From Leuctra nigra (Eukaryota; Arthropoda; Insecta; Plecoptera; Leuctridae): a stretch of 64,000 bases of DNA. The notes under the pieces were generated by a model. The model did not search any database, had not been told where the DNA came from, and saw only the letters and a list, made by a program, of their open reading frames with translations. This document shows, in pieces, positions 33,190 through 45,937 of the stretch. Where the stretch lies: positions 23,534,159 through 23,598,158 of the forward strand of contig OW203765.1 of NCBI GenBank assembly GCA_934045905.1, given 5' to 3'. Position 1 is the stretch's first letter. Each line of letters opens with the position of its first letter. A program made the position numbers and the translations under genes.

Positions 33190-36100
33190 ATGGAGGTTCC
33201 TGATTGGCTGGCTGTTGTTCTGGGTCTTCTCCTGCTCCTCTACATCTATGGCACCTGGAATCACAACTACTTCGTCAAACACAAGATCCCATTCATGAAA
33301 CCCTTGCCCCTTATTGGAAACAGCGCCCCCATCATGTTCAAAACAGAATCTATCACCGACGTCTTTCTAAAATGGTACAAGTTCGGCGAAGGAAACAAAA
33401 TCGTTGGAACATTTGACTTCGGCAATCCCACATTCATAGTAAGAGATCCCGACATGATCAAGACGATCACCGTCAAGGACTTCGATCACTTCACCGACCA
33501 TCGGATGCCGCTGCCAGATGATGATTTCTTCGGCAAAAACTTGTTCGCATTAAAAGGCAAGTATTATCGGTCAATGGGTCGTAACAAGCATAACTCTGAT
33601 AATCTAATCTGATAAGGCAAGTCTACTTTAGATAATATTGCTAATTCGATAAGTGACAATTTTCTACGCAATAGAAAATAATTGAAATAGCGCTGACGTT
33701 GCATGATGTTGCATGATGTTGCATGTTGCATGACTTGTTGACAAATTTTAATATAAAAGTGCTTATAATTTAGGATTTTAATTCCAACAATGATAGTACT
33801 ATAATTTTATAAAATACTAGTTGAAGATGAAGTCCAGTAGTTGTAGAGAGAATCCAAGTACCTACGTGACATAATTACCATAATTACCATAGATTTTAAT
33901 TAAGTTAATAGCAACTTTTGTGGGAATTGTTGAATGACGCATGTAGACATTGTTGTCTTGTGCACACATGAGTGGAGAATATGAAGGACTATACAATTAA
34001 AACATATATATTTTCTTGTTTTTTATATTACGTGATTTGTCCCTGCGATGTTCATTTGCAATCTGATTTTTCGATATATGAACCTCAATATTGTGTTTTC
34101 TGTTTCTCCAGGAGATCGCTGGAGAGACATGCGTCACACTCTGAGTCCAGCCTTCACCTCCAGTAAGATGAAGAACATGTTCACGTTGATTGAGAAGTGC
34201 GGACAGCAGATGGGAGACCATCTGGAGAAGAGGTGTAAAGGTGAGTTCATCTTATCCTGATCCTCCGTGCCATCGCAAGACGTTGAACTAACTCCCGACC
34301 CTCTGTACAGCCGCCCCCGACGGCGTCCTCCAACTGGAGATGAAGGACTTCTACACGAAGTACACGAACGATGTGATCGCGACGGCGGCGTTCGGCCTCC
34401 ACGTCGACTCCCTCGAGAAGCCCGACAACGAGTTCTACATGATGGGAAAAGACGCCACTGACTTCAGTACTTTTAAGTTCATTCTGATGAGCATTGCACC
34501 GAAACTCATGGGAGTAAGTGACAGTTATCCACACTCGCGTATTGTTTGGAAAATAACAAGACAAACGTTTAATATTTCATAATCCATATTTCAGAAACTC
34601 GGGATTGAGTTATTTCCGAAGAATGTGATCGACTTCTTCCGGTCTCTGGTCCACGGAACGATCGCCGAGCGCGAGAAGAAGGGAATAGTCAGGCCTGACA
34701 TGATCCACTTGCTGATGCAGGCGAGGAAGGAGGCGAAGACAGGTACACCAACATTACAATATTACATCACACTTAAATCTGTGTTAGTACTTAGTATTTG
34801 GTATTTAATGAAATTTTCTATATTGTGTTCGCAGTCCTCACTGACGACGACATCACTGCGCAGGCGTTCGTCTTCTTCTTCGCCGGCTTCGACACGTCAT
34901 CAACTCTACTTTGCTTCGTTAGTCACTTGCTGGCTGTTCACCCAGACATTCAACAGCGAGTCCGAGAAGAGATCGACTCTGTGCTGGCTGACCACAACGG
35001 CGAGATCACCTACGAGGCGGTCAGTCAAACCATCCTCAAATTGATTGACAAATTGATTACTTTAAGTCAATGATGAAAGGTTACGAAGTTATTATACGAT
35101 CGAGAGCACGACTGCATCGTGATCGAGAGATGTCGAGAGTAAAGGCTGGTATTTAAACTAATAGAAGATAAAACATTTACACAATAACGAAACCTGGACT
35201 AAAAACCCAAAAATAAACGGTCAACATTTTCATGGCGTTTACGAGATGTCATTGATTGGATTTAGACAGGTCGTCAATAAAAAATCAGATACGGACAGTG
35301 CACAAGCGAATCATAAGCTGTGAATCTTAGCAGAATGCATAGTTCTCCAGCAAAAAACATATATTTTGAAAAAGCAACCACAACTGGTCTGAAATGTTAA
35401 TAATGACATTCTCTTCGAAAATGTTCACAGGTTCAGCAAATGAAGTACATGGACTGCGTAATCTCTGAAACTCTTCGTCTTTGGCCACCGGCCGTCGCCT
35501 CTGACAGAGTCTGTGTTCGTCCCTACACGCTCCAGGCCACAGACTCCTCTCCAGAGATCAAGTTCAAGGTCGGGGACCTCATCCAGATCCCTTCAATAGG
35601 GATACAAAGAGATCCCAAGTACTACCCGGATCCAGAACGCTTCGATCCAGACAGATTCAGTGACGAGAACAAAGGAAACATCAATCCATTTACTTATCTG
35701 CCCTTCGGTGCAGGTCCCAGGATCTGTATTGGTAAGTTGAGTGATGTACAGTTGAAAGAAGCATGTATTGTAGAATTGTATACTATATATACTTCAATAT
35801 GCATTTCACACTATTTACTATAGGTATACGCTAATATTGATCAAGCATTGCTGTGGCTTTATTCTAACCTAATGTACTAAATCACACTAAGTTTAGTTGA
35901 CATAATCATGTGACATTAAATGCGATTTTACCCTCTCGTTACCCTTGAAATGTTAATAACCGTACATACAAATCGGTATAATATCTTCACTATACACAAA
36001 GGGTTAGATTAGAATATAACCGAAGATAGGTATTTGCTAGACATTAGTTCCATTCCTTTAAGGCGATACTAGCGCTCGGCCGTTTTAGAAAATTGAGAGA

Positions 36101-36819
36101 GAGAAATTGTTTCATAAGTAGCTGTAACTTTTAGAGGATGATCACATGATCATTCTGATTGGATATTAGTAGCACTTTTTCATTTTTGCTTATTGCATCG
36201 TTAATTAGGCGCCGGTTATTCAACAAAACCGCACAAAACTCAGAAATTTGCGATACGATTGGAGACCAAACCCGTTAACCGATTGATCTCAAATTTTAAT
36301 CATGATTAGATGAAAGACAAACTTAGGGTTATCACTTGGCACATTTTTGAAATTTAATTTTATACGGCACCCAGGGAGACACGAAAATAGCTAATTTTTC
36401 ACCAAAAATCCACTAATTATTACTAATTAACGAAACAAAAAATTAAAATTGTACCAAGGGATAACCCTAGCTTTGTCTTTTATTTAATCATGATTAAAAT
36501 TTCAAATAATTTGGTCTACCCATTTCGTCTCCAATCGTATCGCAAAAAGTGTCTACAAATGGATCTCATGGACGAACTCCACACTTTGCCAGTCACATGA
36601 TGATGCTGGTGGATATTAAACTGTCTGTTTCTTCCAGGAATGCGTTTTGCTCAGATGGAAGCTAAGATCGCGATCACGGTTTTGTTCTCTCGCTTCAATC
36701 TGCGTCTAGTTGAGAAATCATCACATCCGATCAAGATGAACAAGAAGAAGTTTACTTTGGTTCCCGAGGAAGGCTTCTGGCTGGGTTTAGAACTCAGGAC
36801 CCCGGAGAACGAGATGTAG
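33190..36819 (+). CDS. Cytochrome P450 D, CYP3 clan, CYP9-like
   Basis: Coding exons 33190-33556, 34112-34240, 34311-34513, 34595-34742, 34835-35019, 35431-35731 and 36638-36819 give 504 aa. The ATG is placed one base after the ATTTTCAG acceptor; an upstream in-frame ATG at 33103 lies in the intron. All catalytic motifs are present, with FGAGPRICIG around Cys443 (Ile for Ala) and FVFFFAGFDTSS in the I-helix. SRS5 reads PPAVASDR and the following strand KVGDLIQIPSIGIQRD differs from A-C. Intron 2 has a GC donor (33557-33558). Intron 3 is 70 bp instead of 64 because of a small change near its centre. Intron 7 (906 bp) carries the MITE otherwise seen in the 5' UTR introns of A and B. Confidence 0.93.
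36070..36556. mobile_element. Inverted-repeat MITE in intron 7 of P450 D
   Basis: AGCGCTCGGCCGTTTTAG, GGAGACCAAACCCGTTAACC and GACAAACTTAGGGTTATCAC and their inverted partners match 6791-7305 and 21252-21780. The position is different from those copies, so this is an independent insertion and shows that the family moves. Confidence 0.75.
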
Positions 36820-37466
36820 CTCAAAAGTACGAAGTCTGAGCCCCGAACGGAATAGATTCAACACACACAAAACAATTCTTGCAAAATAATGATATTTTGG
36901 GTTTCAATTATTATTGTGCTATTATTGTTGTTAAATTATTATTATTATCATTATGACTGTATACTATTTGTACGTATAATTTGACATGTTTGCCACTGAA
37001 TGTAATATTTTAAGCAAATAAACAATACAATATTAATGAAAATATTTGATCTAGATATTTCGTCACTGACAAACAAACGATTTTGCCCGAACTTTCGCCC
37101 AGGGGGGATGTGGATGAAGATTATCAAAATATTAATTTCTATTTTGAACGTTAACAAACTTGTATTTCTATCTTGAAGAAGAACCAACGCCACCTCAGAA
37201 CTCAACTTTTCTATATAAAATGTATGAACGTGATCAACTTTGTGCAAATATTAAAGTACACGGGCCAGATTCACAAAAGTCTCCTAATACACACTATCTT
37301 TGGTATTATCCATCATTTAACATAATGTTTTTTGGTATTAAATCAAAAGATAATACGCACTAGCAGATAATACTTTTCGTGAATCCAGCCCCAGAATTAT
37401 ACATAATGGTAATTAGATATTTCTTGTTTTACACATTTTGTATAACAGTAAGTTTGTAATTTTGTG

Positions 37467-37472
37467 AATAAA
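37467..37472 (+). terminator. Polyadenylation signal of P450 D
   Basis: GTGAATAAAACAGTAATTAG about 650 bases after the stop, resembling in position the B and C signals. Confidence 0.45.
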
Positions 37473-37769
37473 ACAGTAATTAGTACTTGCAACTTATTGT
37501 ACACAATTTAAATTTTACTCACAGAGAGTTGAGATTCCTTTAGTTTTATTAATTAAATAATTATGCTTGTTATATTTATAAATAACAACAATAACATCAG
37601 TAGAACAAAATGAAATGAAAATGAATATTTTATCATAGACGTTGGTACAGTTCCATCACTCTGTAATCAATCAAATATCAAAATGAAATATACCATATCT
37701 TTAGCAATACGTTAGTATATTTCATTTGGTATCGCGATGTTCGCATGAATGAATTCAAGGTATTCGTTT

Positions 37770-37934
37770 ATTCGTCCAGAAGATGGAGCTGCTACTGTAT
37801 TTTTAGATAAAGTGTTAATCAAATCAAGGTCGAACTACTAGCCCGGCAGTTGACGCAGTTATCTCTGGTCAGTTGAGTGTCAGCTGCTGTAGAGTCAACG
37901 TATGCCGTTGTATAAGTCAGACATATCTGTTTAC
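37770..37934 (+). promoter_or_regulatory. Promoter and non-coding first exon of P450 E
   Basis: CAGAAGATGGAGCTG, AGATAA (37805-37810), TCAAGGTCGAAC (an FTZ-F1/ERR-like extended half site), the initiator TCAGT at 37869-37873, GTGTCAGCTG and the exon end at 37934 before GTGAGT are kept. The TGACGTAATTGCA motif of A-D is absent. The 5' UTR intron is 37935-38721. Confidence 0.65.
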
Positions 37935-38722
37935 GTGAGTCACAACGTGCCAACATTCAATTACAAATTAAAATAAATTAGTTTAAAATTATTGGCATTT
38001 AATTAAAATTATAACTAAAGTGAAGGTAGGAAGAGGTATTGTCAGTCATATGCCAATATAAATAAAGATGCATTAAATAAATCTGGCCTTTAGCCTCGGC
38101 CACCGGTAATTTAACAATTCCAAAGCTGAGAGTAATAAATAAATACAAATACGAATTTAATTTTGGATCCCATAATCTGACAATCAATTCATTTATATGA
38201 AAAAGAAGAAAAAAATCGCTTTTCTCGTATCGCGTATAGCAAAATAAATTCTTCTTCTCTCCGAGTCAATTGTGGCGATTCTTTTTGAATTCTGAATATT
38301 TGTATACTCATTATAATCGTAAAATAAAAAATGAATGTTTCTTCTACATAAGTATAAAATTAAAGATAAATATAGCATTGGCTCCCAGTTTGCATTATAG
38401 TTCATTATGGCTTACAAATCAGAAAATCTTTAACTAATTATTATTATACTTTCACCTGAACTGAGAAAATAAATATATCAGAGATTAAAAATATTACTTA
38501 TTGACAAACTGATCTCAGAGAATGATTAATGAACTGTATAAATGTCTTTCGTTGTTCTCGATACGAGTCCATTTAGCGTATTTTGTATCTGTTGTATGAT
38601 TTTTGTGACAAAATTAATTGGTATAGTCACTTTCTGTGAGCTACAATAACTTGTAGTGGTGTCCATAAATAGAAAAATAAGAAAATTCAACACAATTTGT
38701 GGTATTATTTATTTTTATCAGA

Positions 38723-41700
38723 ATGGAGGTTCCTGATTGGCTGGCTGTTGTTCTGGGTCTTCTCCTACTCCTCTACATCTATGGCACCTGGAATCACAAC
38801 TTTTTCGTCAAACTCAAGATCCCCTTCGAGGCCCCATTGCCCCTCATTGGAAACTGCGGCCCCTTATTCCTCCAGAGAGAACCGGTCACAGATATGATAC
38901 AGACTATGTACAAGTTCGGAGAAGGAAGTAAAATCACCGGGTCATTTAATTTCGTCAAGCCAGTATTTATGATCAGAGATCCAGAAATTATCAAGATGAT
39001 CACGGTGAAGGACTTTGATCATTTCACCGACCATAATAACCCGCTCCCGAAAGACGATTTCTTCGGAAAAAATCTGGCCTCCTTAAAAGGTAAGTATTAC
39101 TTTTGTTGTTGTGTTAAAAAAAAAATTTTAAGTCTGATTTTTGATATGGAATTTACAGGATTTGTCAGGATTAAACGAAAGTTGTGATAACCTGTATCTG
39201 ATAATGCATGGCCAGCTACTGATAATGCATGACCAGCTACTGATAATGCATGACCAGCTACTGATGATGCATGGCCATCTACTGATAATTCATGACCAGC
39301 TACTGATTTTGCTTCATCATTCTTCAAAAGCTATTTAGGTCAATAATTTTTATTTTTATTTGTGTCGCTAATCATTGTGATATTATCCAGATTTTCATAA
39401 AAATCCTCTAATTGCTTAAAATTCAATTGGGAACCATAAGTGTTATCTATTTCTCCAGGGGATCGCTGGAGAGACATGCGTCACACTCTGAGTCCAGCCT
39501 TCACCTCCAGGAAGATGAAGAACATGTTCACGTTGATTGAGAAGTGCGGCCAGCAGATGGGAGACCATCTGGAGAAGAGGTGTAAAGGTGAGTTCATCTT
39601 ACTCTCTGTGCCATCGCAAGACATCGAACTAACTCCCGACCCTCTGTACAGCCACCTCCGACGGCGTCCTCCAGCTGGAGATGAAGGACTTCTACACGAA
39701 GTACACGAACGACGTGATCGCGACGGCGGCGTTCGGCCTCCACGTCGACTCCCTCGAGGAGCCCGACAACGAGTTCTACAAGATGGGCAAAGAAGCGACC
39801 GACTTCAATGCGATGAAGTTCATTCTTATGGGAATTTCACCAAAACTCATGGAGGTGAGCGATAGCTGTTTGCTCTATACAGACCTGACTAACAGCTGTG
39901 AAGATATCAATATGCGTCAAAGGAACAGTGATAATTTCTTTGAATAAATTTTACGATTATTTCAAAATAAGAATAAAATGTCAGTAAAATCAATCGAAAC
40001 ATTTTCAAAAACTGTTCAGGTAATATTAATCAGCGACATGGCCATATAACTGACAAAAGATTGTTATCATAAACAAATAATCACATATAAACAAACACAT
40101 AATCTGACAATATGATTGACATCTGACTATCTTCTCGTAAAGAATTTTCTTATTGATGATGCGTGCTGACATACGTATACATTTCTCTAAACCATATCCT
40201 TCCTCTTCCTTACAACCCTTTGGTACACCACTGGACCGAAATCAACTAGATATGTTGATTGACTGTTGTTAGGGGTGAATGGAGGGTTTGATGATCTTAA
40301 TTCTAACACCGTACCGATATTACAGAAACTGGGAATTGAGTTGATTCCGAAGAAAGTCACCGACTTCTTCCGGTCTCTGGTCCACGGAACGATCGCCGAG
40401 CGCGAGAAGAAGGGAATAGTCAGGCCTGACATGATCCACTTGCTGATGCAGGCGAGGAAGGAGGCGAAGAACATGGGTATATACCAAAGTTACAAAATTA
40501 AGTCACACTTTAAACACGCGTGTTGCTTTAGAATTTACTTGCCAACTAAATAAATAATTTTCTTTTTCACCACATCCCTAATTTACAGTATTTTCAGCCA
40601 TTATGGAAGGTGATATTTTCTTAATTTGTTTCTAATTTGACAAATACAACTTGAAGGTCAAGCTGAACAAAAACATCCCATTTGACTTCTCTGGGCAGCA
40701 CTATTTCACCACTTCAAAATTTTAGTTGCATTAAATTAAATATTGCTGACGCCTTCGTAGATTAATTGTCTTAAATATACATTGAAACCGAATAAGACCG
40801 CGACCATTTTGTTTCAGTCCTCACTGACGACGATATCACTGCTCAAGCGTTCATCTTCTTCTTCGCCGGCTTCGACACTTCATCAACTCTACTTTGCTTC
40901 GTCAGTCACTTGCTGGCTGTTCACCCAGACATTCAACAGCGAGTCCGAGAAGAGATCGACTCTGTGCTGGCTGACCACAACGGCGAGATCACCTATGAGG
41001 CGGTCAGTCAAACCATCTCTCATCGTGTATAACAGAGAACTTTCAATTAGAGTAATGTTTGCTAAATCGTATACACCTATTAGAAATTAGAGTTGATTAT
41101 CTTAAAAATGTTCACAGGTTCAGCAAATGAAGTACATGGACTGCGTAATCTCTGAAACTCTACGTCTCTGGCCGCCCGCCGTCGCCTCTGACAGAGTATG
41201 TGTTCGTCCCTACACGCTCCAGGCCACAGACTCCTCTCCAGAGATCAAGTTCAACGTCGAGGACGAGATCAATATCCCAACATTTGCGATCCATCGGGAT
41301 CCCAAATTCTTCCCGGATCCAGAGCGATTCGATCCGGATAGATTCAGTGACGAGAACAAGGGAAACATCAACCCCCATACTTACATGCCCTTTGGCGTTG
41401 GACCCAGAGCCTGTATTGGTAAGTTGGGATTCTTGAGGTTAAAATATATTAATTATTTTTAGAAACCTCAATTTTATACGTATTTGTGCATTTAATAAGT
41501 ATCCCCATAAAAAAACACTTCGTGTAAAAATAACAGCCAAGTCTCTTCAACTAAAAAAAAATATAAAATCTAAAAATTCTGCACTGAAAAGTAGTGATAT
41601 CAAAAAATTAGCCAAGTCGAAACTTTATTTGAAAATCATAAAATACTTGGCGCATCGTGTATATATATATAGCTATTAGCTTGGAAGTATAGGCCAATTA

Positions 41701-44128
41701 TAAAATATACATAAAATATCCATATACATAGTACACCTATAATGCCCTAAAAAAACGATGCGCCAAGTATTTTTTGATTTTCAAATAAAGTTTTGACTTG
41801 GCTAATTTTTTGATATCACTACTTTTCAGTGCAGAATTTTTAGATTTCATATTTTTTTTTAGTTGAAGAGACCTGGCTGTTATTTTTACACGAAGTGTTT
41901 TTATGGGGATATCACTCCTTTTTTTAGTTTATTCTTACAACTTGTGACAATCAAATGAACAATTACTAAATCCTTTAAAAAAACCACCCTTTACAATTTG
42001 GTTATTTTCATCAGGAATAGCAAAGGTTTCATTCCAATCGGTCAACCAAGGTCCGAGATATGGCAACATATCCGTTGTCAAAATGGCTACTGAACTTTCT
42101 GCGCTGCTACATTGAATTTATAACTATAAATGATGTGTATCATTTTTAGCTTTCTGAATATGTATTTATTGTATAGGTGGGGATTATAAAAATTTATAAA
42201 TTTGAATGACGTCATTTCCGGTCTCATAAATAGGAACATTCTAGTTTGACTGTTCATATTCCATAGATCGTTTCGCGCTAGTTTCATACCGATATGTCAA
42301 CTAGTTTTCGAGATATGGCGTTTCTTCCGGTTTCAAAATGGCTGCTGAAATCACTGACTCCTTGAATTATAATTTAAACATGATTACATTTTATTATATG
42401 CTGTCTCAAATAGTATATTTATTGCATCAAAATGTACATTTGTGAGATTTTTAAAAAGTGTGACGTCATTTCCGGTTTTGGTATGGGTAACTGCAAATAT
42501 TATTGATGATAATACATAAAGTTGACCGTCTAAATTGTTTAGCGCTGGTTTCGTTCGAATCTATTTAGCCGTTATTGAGATATGATGTCACTTCCGGTTT
42601 CAAAATGGCGGCTTCTGGTTGGTTTTATAACAAGTCAAATGAGATATCAAAAGTATATACGTTACATAAATATCCAAAATAATCGGATCAAATTTGTTGC
42701 CGAAATGCCAATCGATGTATTTCAAATTTCATGACGTCATTTCCGGTTTCGTTAACATAAATTTTAGTCTGTTGCTATTGATAATCCATATAGTTGACCG
42801 TCCGAATCGTTTGGCGCTATTTTCGTTCCAATCGGTTTAGCTGTTGTCGAGATATGACGTCACTTCCGGTTTCAAAATGGCGGCACAAAAAAATTCATGG
42901 GGAGGAGGGCAAATCAGACACCAAAAGTGCACACGTGGTAAAAATTTGAGATCAATCGTTTCAGCCGTTTATGCTGTGGCCTGTTTACCGGATTTGAATT
43001 CCAGGAGACTACTACTACTAAGATTATGAAAACCGCCCTAAAACACGGTTTTCACGGCCCTCTAGCTCGCAAAGGGCGTAACCTATTGTTACCAAATTTG
43101 GTATAAGTTGTAGGGTGGGCCATAGCTCGAAATTAAGATATTTCGCCACAGTGTGAGATTTCCCAATTTTAAGATCCAGTAGGCCGAATTGATGCTTACA
43201 GTAAAAGTGGGTTGCTCCAGCCTTTTAAATGAGAGTGTGCGCGCGCCGTACGACTTGGCTGGCGTGGAGCGACGGCTCCACTAGATTTATTTCCATAAAT
43301 AATAGTACACTCAACAAATGATAAAAATAATATTTAAAAGATAATGTGGATTGGCTGAATATAATGTAATGCAATCATCCGATGTCGTCCATGCTAACTC
43401 GTCATCTACTTCTAGTAGAATCGAGCTTTTATTTCATTGATAATAACAAAACAAGGATTGATTGTCAAGGAACCTGACCAGCAGAGCAGTCAATCCGTTT
43501 CGTTCAAATACCGTTTAATGATTTGTTGAGTGTACATACAAATCGGTATGCGATTTACATTTATATTTTTTAAATAAATGTATATCAATATTGCACCAAT
43601 CTACGGAAACACGGTTGCAATGTATACTTAGGTTTTATGGTTTCATAGTCCAAATTTAGAGATTATTTAGGTAGGTACTAGTTTTTCTATTACGGCTGTT
43701 ATAAATTCACTGTAAGAATGATCGACCTTGAAACATAAAGTCCGTCCATTTGTTTGATTGCCATCGAGCAATCTATTGGAAACAGATATTTTACAGTCAT
43801 TAATTTTCAAAATTGAGCTAAATAACTTTGGCTTGACAGTCGTCATTCTTATGGTGCATGGAATTTAAATGTTTTAATTGTTGTTTTCCTCATAATATTC
43901 TGCCTTTATTCTGGCTGATGAATATAAAAATATCATTTTCTTCCAGGAATTCGTTTTGCTCAGATGGAAGCTAAGATCGCGATGACTGTTTTGATCTCCC
44001 GCTTCAATCTTCTAGTCATTGAGCAAACTACGCATCCGATCAAGATAGACAAGAAGAAGTTTACATTGGTTCCTGAGGGAGGATTCTGGCTGGGTCTAGA
44101 ACTTAGGATCCCGAAGAAGGGGACGTAA
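38723..44128 (+). CDS. Cytochrome P450 E, CYP3 clan, CYP9-like
   Basis: Coding exons 38723-39089, 39459-39587, 39652-39854, 40326-40476, 40818-41002, 41118-41418 and 43947-44128 give 505 aa. It is the only copy whose intron 2 has a normal GT donor (39090, GTAAGT). Anchor, WxxxR, AGFDTSS (300-306), ExxR and FGVGPRACIG (Cys444) are intact. It is the most divergent in the first exon (SRS1 region HNNPLPKDDFF, hinge FEAPLPLIGN) and in the last (GIRFAQ, RFNLLVIEQTTHP, ending RIPKKGT). Intron 7 is 2528 bp, most of it transposon. Exons 3 and 4 and the 64-bp intron 3 are nevertheless almost identical to the other copies. Confidence 0.93.
39196..39310 (+). repeat. 21-bp tandem repeat in intron 2 of P450 E
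   Basis: About five and a half copies of GATAATGCATGACCAGCTACT with small changes (GGCC, GATGATG, CATCTAC). The other five P450 genes lack it. Confidence 0.85.
41503..43284 (+). mobile_element. Compound element with terminal foldback, copy in intron 7 of P450 E
   Basis: The 5' part 41503-41908 is a foldback (CCCCATAAAAAAACACTTCG at the left, its complement at the right). Then follow about 1.2 kb of spaced modules containing TGACGTCA, ACTTCCGG and AAAATGGCGGC, then GGCCCTCTAGCTCGCAAAGG and ATAGCTCGAAATTAAG. It ends in the 18-base hairpin GTGGAGCGACGGCTCCAC overlapping CTAG at 43281-43284. A terminal hairpin plus CTAG is Helitron-like, but the base after CTAG is A rather than T, so the class is unresolved. 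Other copies: 46227-47564 and 61474-62810 (reverse), 51239-53058 and 54617-55904 (forward). Confidence 0.7.
43305..43535. mobile_element. 231-bp TIR MITE in intron 7 of P450 E
   Basis: GTACACTCAACAAAT at 43305-43319 is matched by its exact complement ending at 43535. No coding content. It sits right behind the compound element. The remainder of the intron to 43946 shows nothing further. Confidence 0.65.
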
Positions 44129-44199
44129 ATTATGTCTTTATATAAGTTGTGTCCCCTTAATATTTTCTTTTGCCCTTTTTTCGCTCAGGAATATATATA

Positions 44200-44640
44200 G
44201 GAAGGTCGTGGGTTCGAGTCCCACTCGAGGAAAATCTTTTCACATTGCAGTTGGTATTTATTTACATCGACCTATCTGAGGTTATCAGCAAAAATCATAT
44301 TTCACACATATGCGCACTCATCTACCTATGAGAAATCCAAGTCGAGTGAAGTAGTGGTCAGTTGTCAAGCGTGGATCAAATTCCACGGTCTTCTGACCCT
44401 ATCTTCAAAAATATCGGTAAGTTGTAACGCAGCTTATATTGGAACACAGCCGCTGCATTGTGAACTGCCTCGATATCTCAGCTGGTAGAGCATCTGACTG
44501 GATATCGGAAGGTCGTGGGTTCGAGTCCCACTCGAGGAAAATCTTTTCACATTGCAGTTGGTATTTATTTACATCGACCTATCTGAGGTTATCAGCAAAA
44601 ATCATATTTCACACATATATACATGTCAGTTGTTAATTTA
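44200..44640 (+). mobile_element. tRNA-derived SINE, one truncated and one full copy
   Basis: The block GGAAGGTCGTGGGTTCGAGT...CACTCGAGGAAAATCTTTTC and about 80 following bases occurs at 44200-44312 and again at 44507-44620. The second copy has a complete tRNA-like head from 44466: CCTCGAT acceptor half, CTCAGCTGGTAGAGC D-arm, a 5-bp anticodon stem with GGA in the loop, GTGGG-TTCGAGT-CCCAC T-arm and CTCGAGG. GGA would mean tRNA-Ser, yet there is no long variable arm, and a constant non-tRNA body follows, so this is a SINE head. It lies in the 3' region of P450 E. Confidence 0.65.
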
Positions 44641-44689
44641 ACTTCATTTGACCAATGCTCTATCAGATTAGATTAGATTAATATGTTTT

Positions 44690-45115
44690 AACGGCGCGTC
44701 AACGACGAGGCTTAATTGCGCACATTAATTTTTAGTTTTACCCTTGGTTGATTAAAGTGGAGGACAGGGGGAGAGACGACCTAACGGGCCCGATCCGGGG
44801 GAGTCCAGCACTGGTGGGTAGGCCAAGCCGGAATGGGGACGGACCGGGGGGTGTGAGGATTCGGGCCGGGGGAACCCGATTTCAGGGGGATCACCATCTC
44901 GAGGGGGAAAGGCCGGCCCAACGAGACCGTTAATTCACGGGAGGGCATGGCTAGGTCGACCCTGGCTGCTCTTTGTCTGGGCCTCACCACTGACCTGTCC
45001 GGCATGGGTAGCCCTTACACATGAGCATATGCTCGCCGGCCTAGCAACAGTGGATCATTGGCCAACGCAAACCCCACCACCGCGATAAGGTGACAGCCGT
45101 CGGGGGGCAATGCTC
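44690..45115 (+). mobile_element. GC-rich LINE 3'-region fragment (RTE-like)
   Basis: A sharply GC-rich island in AT-rich surroundings. GACCTGTCCGGCATGGGTAGCCC, GAGCATATGCTCGCCGGCCTAG, GGATCATTGGCCAACGCAAACC and CACCGCGATAAGGTGACAG follow a layout I know from the 3' end of RTE-type non-LTR retrotransposons in arthropods. Open frames of 60-75 codons are not accepted as genes. A second LINE-like tail with (ATT)n follows at about 45205-45290. Confidence 0.5.
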
Positions 45116-45809
45116 TATCATTACCAAGGGCCTGCTCAGAACAGAAATGAACGCTGTGCTTCTAGATTCATGTCTTGAAGAAGAAACAACGAAACTCAAA
45201 CTCAAACCATTTTTTTTTTATTGTGTATATATTACCCCCTGACCCAATGTATTGATGGAACCAGCGGATAGATTATTATTATTATTAATTGGTATCTTCA
45301 TCCTCTTCTTAATATAATGTGTAAATACTGGTACCGCCAAAGACGCAAATTCGTGATGAACTTTGTGGTAAGATTTAGTGTCATATAATTAAATATTAAT
45401 TTATTGTTTATTGTATTTAATTCTTTTAAAATATGATGTTTTGTAAGTTTTTCAAAAAATCATTATCGTATGCTATTTATTGTCCACATTCCAAATTTCT
45501 TCCATTGTATTATATTATTCAAAGTTTGACGAAGAATTATAAATGCATGCAATTTTGAATTCATGATTTATTACTCGATACGAATTTTGTGGCCACTAGC
45601 TTAGTGCTAATTTCATCATATTCAATATTCCCATTTAGCATACCCAAATCAGATTGTTCCAAATTCCAATCAAATTAAGTAAAACTTTCATTTATATTGA
45701 CAGTATATGTTTTAAATATTCAATAAAAATAATGATACGCAGACTGAACAAAGTCTACTACTGTATAATCCTTACGAGATAACGATCAGCTAGAGAGGAG
45801 CGACTATTT

Positions 45810-45937
45810 TGATTGGCCTTGAGGATAAAGTCTCACAGATCTACTGAACTGAATGAAGGTCGTCTCAGTTGAGTGTCAGTTGTTTTGGAGTCAACACGTA
45901 CTTAGTGAGTTGAGTAGTCAAACATCACTGCTATTAC
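45810..45937 (+). promoter_or_regulatory. Promoter and non-coding first exon of P450 F
   Basis: GGATAAAG, GAAGGTCGTC, the initiator TCAGT at 45865-45869, GAGTGTCAG, AGTAGTCAAACATCACTG and the exon end ...CTATTAC at 45937 before GTAAGT are kept. The TGACGTAATTGCA motif is absent. The 5' UTR intron (45938-48233, 2.3 kb) is the longest in the cluster because a compound transposon sits in it. Confidence 0.65.

Noticed and set aside
44466..44540. Functional tRNA-Ser gene
   Set aside because: No long variable arm, one acceptor mismatch, and the block is followed by a repeated non-tRNA body; a SINE head fits better.
44748..45005. Frames of 60-75 codons in the GC-rich island
   Set aside because: They lie in what looks like a LINE 3' region and have no domain; foreign transfer is not needed to explain the base composition.
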